Below, piece by piece: positions 12,102 through 22,496 of a DNA stretch of 64,000 nucleotides (its first letter is position 1; every line of letters begins with the position of its first letter). A model generated the notes under the pieces. The model saw only the letters and a program-made list of their open reading frames with translations, was not told the DNA's origin and did no database searches. A program made the position numbers and the translations under genes. Origin of the DNA: Jaapia argillacea MUCL 33604 (Eukaryota > Basidiomycota > Agaricomycetes > Jaapiales > Jaapiaceae); contig KL197763.1 of the NCBI GenBank assembly GCA_000697665.1, positions 96,778 to 160,777 of the forward strand. The letters run 5' to 3'.

Positions 12102-12404
12102 CTAGATGACGAGGCGAGTGACCAGTATACTTGGAACGATTAGGGAGATAACTGTAAGCTGGCTCGTTATTCGATTTCTCAATCAGTGGCCGAACGCACT
12201 TTCAAGGCTGGATGACGTTTGTGTTTCGATACGGATGTGCAATAATCGTCGTGCCCGAAGGGGTATGAAGTTGCTTCGGGCGTCGTCGACAGAGTCACTG
12301 ACTTGACGTTCGAACTTGGTTTGAGCTGGACAAAGGGGGCTAAGAGTTGAACGTTGAACGTCGGGTCTCACGAAGGTTAGAAATCTAACTTGTATCTTAT
12401 CGGT
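12102..12404. other. Duplicated upstream flank of F-box gene
   Basis: Aligns with about 15464-15780, for example TTTCTCAATCAGTGGCCGAA against TTTCTCGATCAGTGGCCGAA and ACTTTCAAGGCTGGATGAC in both. No separate gene is supported. Confidence 0.6.
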
Positions 12405-12810
12405 CCACGTGATCAAGACGCGTCATCCATATTGAAAACTCGTCGTTGTCAACTGCGTGCATCAATAGGAAATACCTCTGTGCAACCGCCACCTCGTATC
12501 CAACTCCTGTTCCTTTTCTCCCGCACCATCTTCAAGTCTACTCGCGTAACGACCCATCTTGCGTCAAATTCGCTCGATCGAGCCTCGCACCTTCCGAGTC
12601 ACTACTGACTTTACGTTCCTCCTCATGGGACTCGGTTTCCTAGAAAGATTTGGTTTGGCGCCATGGCGGATTGAGATTTTGATCCTTTTGGTCGCAGGGT
12701 TGAGAGTTGATTGGTTGAGTATTCGGTAGTTAACCAGGTGGCTTGGAGGGCCCTCTTTGATCCAACACTTGTCCCGACTCTGCGTCTTTCCTTCTCATCC
12801 GCCTTTCACA
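12405..12810 (+). repeat. Dispersed repeat, copy E
   Basis: Begins CACGTGATCAAGACGCGTC like copy B, then CTCGCGTAACGACCCATCTTG, a GGGACTCGGTTTCCTAGAAAG box, and GGGCCCTCTTTGATCCAACAC. Non-coding. Confidence 0.7.
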
Positions 12811-12884
12811 TGCAAACTCTCCACCTACATGAACCCTATCCGATGCCCAACCTTCCATCCAACTACTTCTCTTTTCCCCCAGTC

Positions 12885-13135
12885 CAACTTCAACGCAGCT
12901 CCACCCGGGCCAAACCTGGCGTCGTTAGTACACTGACCTTGTCTTCCTCCTCTAATCGGGTCTCGTTTGCCTGGAAGGATGTGGCGAGGCGTTATGCTGG
13001 GTTGAGAATGGGGAGCCGATGTTAGATTTTAATAGTCAGTAATCTCAAAAGTAAGCAATCTATTTGATCCACCACACGCCATATCACCCAGACCTGCTAC
13101 CACCTCTCAGGTTCCCTTACCCACCTTTTTAGCTC
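12885..13135 (+). repeat. Dispersed repeat, copy F
   Basis: Contains CAACTTCAACGCAGCTCC, AAACCTGGCGTCGTTAG, TCGTTTGCCTGGAAGGATG, CTGGGTTGAGAATGGG and CTATTTGATCCACCACACG in the family order. Confidence 0.7.
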
Positions 13136-13194
13136 CAGGCGTTACTCTGTGTCTCGAGGCAGCTCGACCTCCCTCAGCGCCAGCATTCAGGGAG

Positions 13195-13260
13195 CTTACA
13201 CGCTAAGACTCGGTGCAGCCCCGTTTGCTTGGAAAGATGTGGTCCGACGTACGTTGAAAG
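13195..13260 (+). repeat. Dispersed repeat fragment, copy G
   Basis: Only the GACTCGGTGCAGCCCCGTTTG and TTGGAAAGATGTGGTCC blocks remain. A matching fragment is at about 19515-19560. Confidence 0.5.
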
Positions 13261-13905
13261 AGTGGTGCGCTTGGTTCATAAGTGGTTCCTCGCTACTTAT
13301 GTGTGAACCGTCATTTCCGACGGTGAAGTTGATCCTTTTGCTCGAACAGGACTTTGCTGGTCGTGTCTCCGCGCCGGTCGGACATGGGTGGGCGCTCGTC
13401 CGGCTGGTGAGTTATTCTTTGTTCTCTCGGCTCGGTTGGTGGCCAACTCGGTTGTGTTTCATGTATCATTTTCGAGGGTGGAGGGTGAGGTGTTGGGGTC
13501 GATTTCGACTTCGTCTTTGAATATATGCGCCCATCCAGCATGACTGGTTTCACTCATAACAGGCTATGCATGTTTGCGACCGGGATTTTATCCTCTCACC
13601 ATTTTCTTGTCTGGATTGCCAACCTCAGCAGACAACATTATTCTGATATCCGATCCCTTGGCGTTGGCGCCCCTTCCTCTCGTAAGCACAATTTGCACCT
13701 TCTCTGCCTTCCGCTACCCCGCCCTCTGTCCGATCAACATTTCCCCTTTGGAATCATTCTCGACATGCACCCCGAGGCCACTTTGATCCAATCAGCCCTG
13801 GAGAATGGGTAATAGTGCGTTTGAACTTGGTGAGAGAGGGAGGAGATGTTACATTCATATCTAAATAATATGTCATATTTTCCGCCACGGTTTCGACTAC
13901 CTTCG
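13261..13905. other. Intergenic, end of repeat cluster and 3' flank of F-box copy 2
   Basis: From about 13835 the DNA matches the 3' flank of F-box copy 1 (GATGTTACATTCATATC in both). The rest is unassigned, with no domain seen. Confidence 0.5.
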
Positions 13906-15463
13906 TCATCTCTTCCCAGCAGCATAAAAATCCCTTAAATACTCATCGACCTCCATCCACTTTCCTCGCCTTTCATCATCACTTGCAAACGACGGCGAAA
14001 TCACAAGTCCGTCCAGCTCCGGAAAGAGTCGGTTCAGCAAGGAAGCTGTTCCTCGCAAATCATCGTCCATTCGTCCTCCTGGTAAGACCACAAGTATCGC
14101 GAGACGATGATTTGAAACGGTGATTTCGCAGTGTTTAGGAAGGTTGGAAGTGTCAAAGGCTATATCAAGCCTTTGTAGAAGAGGACAGCGCCGAGCGAGA
14201 TGGACGAGGAAAGTGAAGCCGGTTTCGTATACTTGTGGACGAACGTGAAAGCATAGATGCCTGAGTTTTGGCCAAGAAGAACCTATAAGCTCTGCATCCC
14301 CATCTAATAGGGTAAAACTCGGATTTCGCTTCTGGCTGATGAGGGCGACGATAAGGGTCTCCAACCCTCGGAGCCGTCGAAGAGGATCGAACAAGGAGAT
14401 GAGGTTGACAGGTGGATATTCAGCTTGGGTGTTGGGTGCGATGATTATGATGGAGAAGGAGGTGACCGATGATGGAAATCGCGTGAAACAATCGTGGATA
14501 TCGTCTGCCAATATATTACATGTTAAGGATAAGGTGATTTGCGTGAGGGATGGTGTTGACCAGTTTGTGAGAGCGTCGATCATCCTTGTGATATGTCCTC
14601 GTAGCGACAGCGTTTCTAATTGGGGGAAAGTGGCTCGTGACGTTGGGGCATCAGCGTCGGGAGAGGTACCATTAAAAGAAGTATCCAAATGTTTAAGACA
14701 GGGAAGAGAGCGGAGAAGTCGAGTAACTTCTTCATATTTCATTCCCACAATTCCAAGGGTTTGGAGATTGGTGAGAGACCCGATGTATTTTGTTATACCC
14801 GGAACGACGCTGTGGATCTTTAGGTTGGTGATGTTTGGTGATAGGGAAGGTAGGCGGCTTATGAGTTGTAGCATCTCGCCATGTTCTGGAGAACCTGCTT
14901 CCAATCGGGGATTTCGAGACGAGCTTCCATTGGCGCCGTAAAGGGTGACTTTTCGAAGGGATGGGGAGAGGAAGATGAGAGCGCCAGGGATGGGATAGGC
15001 CAAGACTAGGATCCGTAGGAAAGGAGTTGGTGGGTTGTTTGACGCTAGCTGGGAGAGGGTGAGGAGCGAGGCTGGGTCTAATGAATATGGGTTGAGGAGG
15101 AAAAGCGAACGAATACATCGTCCGTATTCGAGGAACCGGGACCATTCGGATTCGGATGGGCGCCTGTCCATAATCTTGGTGACGAAGGAATCTGAGATCG
15201 TACAAAAGGCATCAAGACGAAACCATCAAAGAACTCACATAAGTGCCCTCCATTAGTTTAAACGATGGTAATATCTTGAAAAGAGGTATTGGGCTATGCA
15301 TATGTCTCCAAAGGACTTTGATGGAGGGATAAGACCATGCTTGACAACATATAGCTGAGTTCGCAAGTGCTTTGTCGTCGACGTCGAGTGTGAGTCCTTC
15401 AGTGCAAGACTCGAAGACTCGGAGCATCAGGTCAGGATCGAGGAGAACTGCGTGAGCTGCCAT
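13906..15463 (-). CDS. F-box/LRR-like protein, tandem copy 2
   Basis: Two exons, 15463-15239 and 15174-13906, give 497 aa. Exon 1 has the same 75 codons of F-box-like sequence as copy 1 (LDPDLMLRVFESC, SYPSIKVLWRHM, PLFKILPSFK). Exon 2 is Leu-rich and starts IMDRRPSESEW. It follows copy 1 almost residue by residue apart from two extra codons. Intron position and phase are the same. Copy 2 is about 3.36 kb from copy 1 in direct orientation, with the repeat cluster E-G between, which points to a segmental tandem duplication. Likely an SCF substrate adaptor; target unknown. Confidence 0.78.
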
Positions 15464-16839
15464 CTAGAGGACGAGGCGAATGGCCGGTGAACTTGGAGCG
15501 ATTATAGAGAGAAATGTGGGCTGGCCCGTCATTCGATTTCTCGATCAGTGGCCGAACGCACTTTCAAGGCTGGATGACCTCCGTATTTTCGATACGGAGG
15601 TGCAATAATCGTAGTACCGGAAGGCCCCTGAAGATAGTATCAATTACTTCGGGCGTCGTCGATAGAGTTACTGACTTGACGTCACGGTTCGAGCTTGGTT
15701 CGAGCTGGAGAAAGGAAGTCGAGAGTTGAACGCCGAGTGTAAAGGTCAGAAATCCAGCCAGTTGAACGTAAATGTCCTCACATCGAACCTTCTTCTTTTG
15801 TAGTCTCGGTGATGTGACGATGAGTGTGGGGAATGTAGCGAGGAACGAGTGGAGGAAGCAGAGCGATGGAGGATTCGAACCCAGATTGGGGTCTTCGCAC
15901 GAGTTGGACAAATTGGGCATCAGTCGCTCGTTGTCTCCTGCCACAACGTCGCTCGCTGCTGATAACTCTTGCTCGGGCTTCGTGCCTCACTCTACAGCTC
16001 AGCTTTTCACCCACCCACCTGTCCCTCTTGTCCTTATGCTGACATCATCTCTTTTCTCCAGATCTTGATGCTCACCATAGTATATCATTCCTCACCTACA
16101 GATTGTGACATGGTTCCACCCACAATTTCTCAAAGTGTCTCATGATTCTGCTAGAATCTGCATCCCCCTTCTGCACCAGTTGGTAGCTTTCCTTGATTGC
16201 CCTTTTTTCCCACTGGGTTTTTGGGTGGCAAGGTTTTGATGCACCCAGCTGAGTTGCCCTCGACACTTCGGACTCATAATTTCATGTATTGGCTTTGAGG
16301 CACATCACTCTCGGTATAGTGTAGGTTGCCGTGACGGGTAGCAAGTTCTTGTCGCGGCTCAGTTCAGACCACCCTCACAACCAGGGAAAGTGTCGCTGAG
16401 TCGAAAAGCCTTATGGCTTTTGCCCAATCCAATGCTTGTTGTGCACCGGCTTGGTCTCCTTTGTTTGCCTCAATCCTCTCATGGCATGAAACTGACGAAT
16501 TGCAAAGAGAGCGGATACGTGCCAGAGCCAGCGATTGCACAGGTAGTTCAAGCGCTGACATCTCTCGACATTAGTTTCATAGAATGTACAACACCACAAC
16601 GTCTGATGTGAGTTCAAGTTGGGTAGACTCGTCGCTCAACAGGACTACACATGAGGACTACATGACCCCCAATCCAAGTGTGCCTTGTCACACAAGTTGT
16701 CGAGTGAGATCAGGATTCAGGAGAGTTGAACGATGAGGTTGAGACCAGCTCTTTGGTGGTGAGGTGATCCAACAACGTTCTTTGGTGGGAGGTACCCAAA
16801 CCTAAACTGCTTTTCGCAATGTATCCAATCCAAAGTCCC
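15464..16839. other. Intergenic: duplicated flank, then unassigned
   Basis: The first 300 bp match 12102-12404. At about 15869 GGATTCGAACCC, with partly matching ends GAGCGA/TCGCTC about 70 bp apart, looks faintly like a minus-strand tRNA. The D and T stems do not pair, so I do not call one. The rest, to 16839, has no gene that I can support. Confidence 0.4.
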
Positions 16840-17690
16840 TTCATGAATATACAATACCCAACACAGACCCTCTCACGAATACATCCACCCCCAAAGCCTT
16901 CCGAACATATCCAACCCAACCTCCCTCAGCCAAACCCTCCAACATCCCAAAACCAACCCGTCGCTCATACATGCAACGCAATCCCGTTTTGAACGTAACC
17001 CCACGCCTGAACACACGTGGTATACCACTCGAGAGGGGGCCGTGATGTTGGGGGAGGGTTGGGCTAGGCGGAGAGTGGTTAGCCGGGTTGTTTGTTGGTG
17101 GGGGAGATGGATAGAAGAAGAAATGGAGAGCTAGGGCGAAAGGAGGGAAGGGTAATAGGAGTAGAACAGCATAGATACGTATATGCGTGATAATAGGAGG
17201 AAGGAAGAGATGAACAAAACGAAGACGAGAAGAAATCTCACCGTAGCAAGCAAGCCCACTAACCACCCTCCCACTCATCCAGTCCAAACTTCTTTCGCGC
17301 GAAAACATGTACAAAACACCCTGCGAGAAAGTACCCAAAGCAACTCCCTGCGTAGATGTACCCAGCATACCCACCCTCAAAGAGCGTATCCAACGTAACC
17401 CTTCACGCCAACGTATTCAAGATGACACCTACTCGAGATATCCAGCACGGCTTCCCTTCCAACGTATCCCACACCTACAAGCCTTTCACCGAACTCTAGC
17501 TTAACCCACTCGCAATATCCCAAACTGCTAATCAGACATCCCAACCTCCGACTCGAACATCCCAACCTCCTACTCGAACATCCCAACCTCCTACTCCGAC
17601 ATCCCAACCTCCGACTCCAACATCCCAACCTCCTACTCCAACATCCCAACCTCCTACTCCAACATCCCAACCCCCTCCTCCAACATCCAG
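16840..17690 (-). repeat. Long repeat, inverted partner of 3480-4230
   Basis: On minus it shares ordered blocks with 3480-4230. It also contains a degenerate short repeat of roughly 28-35 bp around TTGGGTAC/TTGGATACGTT followed by GCGAAGG/GTGAAGG, for example near 17390-17430 and 16840-16900. Intron-like signals (GTGAGATTTC, CCGCCTAG) sit at matching places, so the pair may be relics of a coding element. No full frame is open. Confidence 0.6.
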
Positions 17691-17704
17691 CCTCCTACAC
17701 TCCA
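17537..17704 (+). repeat. 21-bp minisatellite, about 8 units
   Basis: Unit CATCCCAACCTCCTACTCCAA with few changes (CGACTCGAA, TACTCCGA). Eight head-to-tail units. The unit is a multiple of three, so one minus frame reads a heptad like GGWDVGV through the array. This is probably incidental. It lies at the outer end of the long repeat. Confidence 0.85.
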
Positions 17705-17835
17705 CCCCACCCACCTCCACCCCACCGCCACCCACCCCCAACTCCCACCCTCTCCGCAACTGCACTCACACACCCCCACTCAAATCAACACCTGACTTCA
17801 ACTCCTCCCCTCTCACTCTCCCCTCCCTCCAAACA

Positions 17836-18924
17836 TCATAAAAAGTCCGAAGAAGACCAAAGATAGGCCACGAGATTTGCGGTAACGTCGTCAACTACCT
17901 CAAAATTCAACACCAAACACAACAAACGACAGAAACCAAAAAAACTCACCATTGAAAACGATCCCTGCGGGACACCGCTTACCGCCCTCGTACATCCCCT
18001 AATGTACCCTGCATCACTCGAAGTCATAACCCATATCGCACTTAACCAAACGAGGTTAACGATCATCGATAACAACGCGAAAAGCAACTTCAGGTTCGAT
18101 TTCGCCTTGTTTCGATGGTGGTGTGGATGAGAACTTATGTGTGTGAGGGAGTTTGAGCGATTGTGGTGTTGGGAAGGACGGTTGGATTGGGGGAGTGAAG
18201 GAGTCCTATGGTGTTTCGATAGTGTTAGTCTCGTTTTTTCACGTTTGAGAGCGCCATCAGCCGTTTCTGGTTCTCGGGCCTTTATTCTCTTCTGGTGTAC
18301 CAAAAACGCCGTGAATGCCACCACTTCTAAGACCCAAACGGCTAGGAGAGTGAGTGGGGAAGGTGAAAAGGGGAGGGAGGCGAGGAGGAGAGATATGGTG
18401 CATGTACATGACGGAGAAGGAGGGAGGGTGATGGAGGAGAGGAGGAGAGGGAGGGGTGAGAGGAGTGCGAGTGGTGGGAGGGATGAGGTTATTGGAGCGA
18501 GGGTTCGGAGAGGGTTCGGACGGTTTGGGTGAGGTGGTGGGAGAGTGGAGAGGTTGTGTGTCCAAGTTAGCGTTATGAGACCCGCGAGCAGGACTGGGCT
18601 GATCGTAAATTAGTTGTGAAGGGAAGGAAGAAGGGAGGACACGTACTCGAACGTGTTGAATATGTTTGGATCTTGGTTTACGAAGTACGTTGAGAGAGTC
18701 GTTAGGACGTAGAGGATCGTTGCGAACGTTAAGAGGATTGGACGTGTCAGTGAGAGGGCATGGGGACGGAGGAACGTGTAGATCGCTATGCGGTTTAGTT
18801 AGTAAATTATGGGTGACATGGTGAAGTTGAAGGGAGTACCCAGGAGAACGAGTTGGGCATTGTAGGAGAGGAGGATGGAGATAATCGCGAACGCGTTCAG
18901 TGGAGGCGCGTCCTGGCATGACAT
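17836..18924 (-). CDS. Small multipass membrane protein, unknown family
   Basis: Four exons, 18924-18840, 18785-18647, 18598-17950 and 17898-17836, give 311 aa. The start is MSCQDAPPLNAFAIISILLSY. Hydrophobic segments are FAIISILLSYNAQLVLL, LTFATILYVLTTLSTYF, a PVLLAGLITLTW stretch, a long Leu/Pro/Ser-rich double segment ending LLAVWVLEVVAFTAFLV, and LKLLFALLSMIVNLVWLSAIWV. A His/Ser/Arg-rich soluble loop (SKHHRTPSLPQSN onward) sits before the last helix. I do not recognise the family. The last exon is short and its acceptor is weak, so the C-terminus is less certain. Confidence 0.55.
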
Positions 18925-19164
18925 GGTGAACGAATGAGAGGGTCGTTGGAGAAGAGGGCGCTTCAGAGGCGGGAATGGCGGTGCTCAGGCACTGATGGTC
19001 GTCGTTGACATTGTAAAAGAAGGCACGCTCTCGGAAATAAACCCGTGAATGGAATGTCATTGATGCTAGCGTTGAGCTAATATAATGAGACACAGGCGAC
19101 ATGCGTGTTGGGCAGCGAGGTGCGGGGTTGCAGTAACGACATTGCACAGTCAAACTCCTTGTCC

Positions 19165-19560
19165 TTCGATCAACCCTCCTTCGAACTTCCAGCGTCAACT
19201 CCCCTCGCATGCCAGTCCATCGACGTCTATTATCATAAACTGCTTCTCCTATACCCCCAGGGTCGTGCTCCCCCAAGTTCCAACTTGTCTCCAACTTCGA
19301 CGCACTTGCATTCCCCCTCTCGCTGGGACTCGTTTGCCTTGAAGGATCTGGTGAGGCACCATGGTGGCCTGAGAATGTGACAGCTTCAGTCCGGGAGCGC
19401 TGGGAGATGGTTCGGTTGGGAGTCTTGAATCTGTCGACTCAAAGGTGAGAAATCTATATAATCCAACCCTCGTCATAACATTGAGACCCATTATCATCCC
19501 TCAGATCTCCATCTTCACCTTCCCGTCGGAGCCCGTTTGTTTGGAAAGATGTGGTCAGGA
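19165..19560 (+). repeat. Dispersed repeat, copy H
   Basis: Has CCAACTTCGACGCACTTGC, GGGACTCGTTTGCCTTGAAGG, GGTGGCCTGAGAATGTGAC, CTCAAAGGTGAGAAATC and CAACCCTCGTCATAACA, then the GTTTGTTTGGAAAGATGTGG fragment also seen at copy G. Confidence 0.75.
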
Positions 19561-20182
19561 CCGTCAGGTGTACATGGCGCGTCGTTGGGAGATAGGTGGT
19601 GAAAGCAGCAGTTGGGAGGTTGGAAGCCGGTGAGGTGTGAGCACCAGTGAGAAGGATGGCGGTGTGCAGTATAATCTGTCGACTTGGAGTAGGCGACGAA
19701 AGTGTGAGGTTAGAAGGATGGTGCCATGTATCTCCCAGAATCATTCCGACGCCCCGAAGAATGCTCGTCAATCTTGAATCAACCCCTCCCCTCCGAGTTT
19801 TCTGCTTGCGATCGAGTCGCCACGAAGTAGCCACACCAAACCCGGCAGCTGAAGTGTATGGGTGTTTTGTACCGAGCACGGTACGTCTGTGCCTCTTATC
19901 GGATGCGAGGCCTTAGTTTATCTCATGCATTGCTCCGTAGTCCCACTATGATCGTAGCTTTTGCTCGCCATTACCTGCACACTTTATTCGCCATTCAAAA
20001 CACCTGACCAACCGACGAACACCCGAATGCGCTCATCCGACGTCTTGGCGAAATCTCACCTTCTTGCGTTTTCCTTTCCGAGAAATAGCCTTTTGCTCGG
20101 GTTTTCGAATCATTGTGAGTATAAGTGCCAAGCATGTTCTGCCACTCCCTACACTATCCACATAGGACGTCGAATACGAAAG
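19561..20182. other. Intergenic upstream of CBM1 gene
   Basis: No supported gene or repeat. It contains the presumed promoter of the secreted CBM1 protein starting at 20183. Confidence 0.35.
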
Positions 20183-21218
20183 ATGCTCAAGTCTATCGTT
20201 CTCGTATTGTTTGCGGCAACTGCTGCTCTTGCTCAGACGGCCGCGGATTATGGACAGGTACGCCTTCACATTCCCTCATCCATCGCCAGTCGGTGTTCAT
20301 TGGCATGCATCCACCTTTCAGTGTGGAGGTACTGGCTGGACGGGTGCTACCCTCTGTCCTACAGGCTGGACCTGCACAGAACTCAACGCCTACTATTGGC
20401 AATGTCTCCAAAGTAGCTCCACAGCCCACACGGTCACAACCGTTACGACTACTATCTCTTCGTACCCCACCACTACGCCCACGACGACACCTACCACCCA
20501 TAGCACGTCGACGACAACGACCACTACGACAATCACCCCGACCACCACACCTATTTCTGGCAGTTCCACGTTGTCCGTTCCTTCTCAGACTGCTAGCGGG
20601 ACGACTCCACTACAAACTGGATATAACTGGGTTCGCGCAGACGTACGTTATTCTCCCTACCTCATCCGCACAAGGTAGAACATTAAGACTTTTCCTCTTT
20701 ATCAAAGTCTGAACCCTACTTCCACTACTACCTCCAATCCCAAACTCTCAACTCCGCCTCGAACGCAGTCCTAGGTTCCCCAGCGACAGCTGGTCAGTTC
20801 ATAATCTCCTCCGGTCAACTCATCCAACAAAACACGGCTTCGATGGCTCCTCTCTATGCTGTTGTGGAGCCAAGAGCAAACTCTAGCGTGATGAAATTGT
20901 TGATGAGTTGGAGTACGACTCCTGCCACCGGCTCGGCCGCGGGTACTTTCTCGTTCAGTGGGGATACGCTTGAATGGGTCAATGCGAATATTACGAGGCA
21001 GCAAAACGATGTACGTGCTTTCGCCTTTGGTCGATGCTTATTTGCGTTATGCGTGGATTTACTGATTGGATTTGTGGGCTTAGGCATGGTATATCTGTCC
21101 CGACTCGGCTGGGAATGCGGATGTGTATATTAACCTGGGGGCTTATGATTACGACACGCCGGCTGGATGTGAGGATGAGACTATTCATGCATATACGGGC
21201 ACCACCGCGGTACCGTAA
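20183..21218 (+). CDS. Secreted CBM1 (cellulose-binding) protein
   Basis: Four exons, 20183-20257, 20322-20642, 20708-21010 and 21084-21218, give 277 aa. A signal peptide ([18 protein letters not shown]) is followed by a CBM1 domain [20 protein letters not shown]...[13 protein letters not shown], with four Cys and the aromatic residues that stack on cellulose. An intron splits it right after the Gln of YGQ. Next comes a 60-residue Thr/Ser/Pro linker. The C-terminal domain runs [48 protein letters not shown], and ends [18 protein letters not shown]. This C-terminal domain recurs in Agaricomycete CBM1 proteins as far as I recall, but I know of no assigned activity. Likely secreted and binding plant cell wall. 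Convergent with the second CBM1 gene. Confidence 0.85.
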
Positions 21219-21589
21219 ACTCACAAGGGGCTGATAGGGAGGAAGTGCAGATTGGGGAATTCGTTGTGTCTGCTTACGATCGTAGTTGTGTCTTTCGAGG
21301 ACTCTGTCGAAAGGCACGTCAGCCTTCGCACTGTACGGTACTGAAAAAATTACTTCATTGAACTCGATACCGAAAACAGCTTTCAGGAAGGTCTTAGAAA
21401 ATGTCGATGTCGCCTGGGGTGGGAGCATCGAAACTGTGGTCACAGTTGCCGGACTCTGGATAACTCGGATTGAATATGAGAATGTTATTATTCTCCTCAG
21501 CCATGGATCTCGCATCAAAACCACATTTCATCCCTCCTCAAACGCCGACATACATACAGAACATCTCCCCCCCCTCTCTTGCGATGAAA
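21219..21589. other. Intergenic between convergent CBM1 genes
   Basis: Minus-strand open stretches downstream of the short CBM1 gene show no match to the C-terminal domain of its neighbour. No gene is called. Confidence 0.35.
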
Positions 21590-21957
21590 TCAAAGAGTTG
21601 TCGTCGCATACGGATGGGTTGTGAAAGTCGAGCTGGTGCTGCGAGTCGTCGGGGTCGTGGTAGGGTACGAAGAGGTGTTGGAATGTATGACGGTGGTGGT
21701 TGTGATAGACGGCGGCGTGTAGCCAATCTGAATGCACTGCCAAAAGGCCTGGGTTTGCTCCACACAAGTCCACCCTGTCGGACAAAGCGTTGGGCCCGTC
21801 CAGTCGATTCCTCCGCACTGGAAGTTGAAAAAAATCAATACTTGACTGTAGCGAGAAGGGAAGAGGGATGTCGACTCACGGCTCCATAGGGAGCAATTGT
21901 TTGGGCTCCCGCCGCTACTATGGCAGCGCCTAGAACGAGGGAATTCAGCCTTAGCAT
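21590..21957 (-). CDS. Short secreted CBM1 protein (CBM plus linker only)
   Basis: Two exons, 21957-21880 and 21817-21590, give 101 aa. The signal peptide MLRLNSLVLGAAIVAAGAQ is followed by APYGA and, after the intron, [18 protein letters not shown] and AFWQCIQ, a full CBM1. The intron falls at the same place in CBM1 as in the plus-strand gene. A Thr/Ser/Pro linker ends at TTTL and a stop. There is no C-terminal domain. It may be a truncated paralogue or a true CBM-only protein. The usual YGQ before the first Cys reads YGA. Confidence 0.68.
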
Positions 21958-22496
21958 AATGTTTGATGATATTTGGGAGGGAAGAGAAGTTGGACAAGAA
22001 AGAAAATGACGAGCCTAGGGACTTTATGAGCAGAAGCTCGAACATAAAGCTGGCTTTTGCAATGCCAAGACATGATATTTCTCGCAAATATCTCGGGGGA
22101 GTCAGTAAATTGTTCGTCAGGTGTCAATTCTGGCCAATGAATTTCTCAGCACAAATTGTCCTCAGGGTTGACTTGAGCCCGGATATTAGCGTTACGACCA
22201 TTTTAGAAAAGCGCATGAGATTCACGTACTGGAAACTGCTTGGCGTTTTGTCACCGAAGATCGTCGCCAAAAGGACAAATCAAGAGAGAGCTTGGTTTGG
22301 GAAGTAGGCACCTGAGAAAATTTGACGACTCGATACAGGAGAAGCTTGTATTCGACGGCACATGGCGCAGAACGTCACTCAGATGCCCGGGGTAGAACTA
22401 GAATACAAATTACTTCATCTGGCTCTGTGATACAGACGACGCAGAGGACTCACTCCGAGATGATTTCTGGTGATGAAACAATAGATAAGGAGATGG
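21958..22496. other. Intergenic, nothing seen
   Basis: No open frame with a recognisable domain, and no repeat or RNA signal noticed. Confidence 0.35.

Noticed and set aside
15868-15940. Possible minus-strand tRNA (GGTTCGAATCC with GAGCGA/TCGCTC ends)
   Set aside because: Acceptor ends pair in part, but the T stem has mismatches and no D arm or A box fits.
18257-19294. 345-codon Pro/Ser/His-rich minus ORF
   Set aside because: It is a shadow frame over exons of the membrane gene at 17836-18924 and the dispersed repeat copy H.
20500-20560. ACC/ACG-rich stretch as a microsatellite
   Set aside because: It is the Thr-rich linker of the CBM1 protein, with mixed codons.
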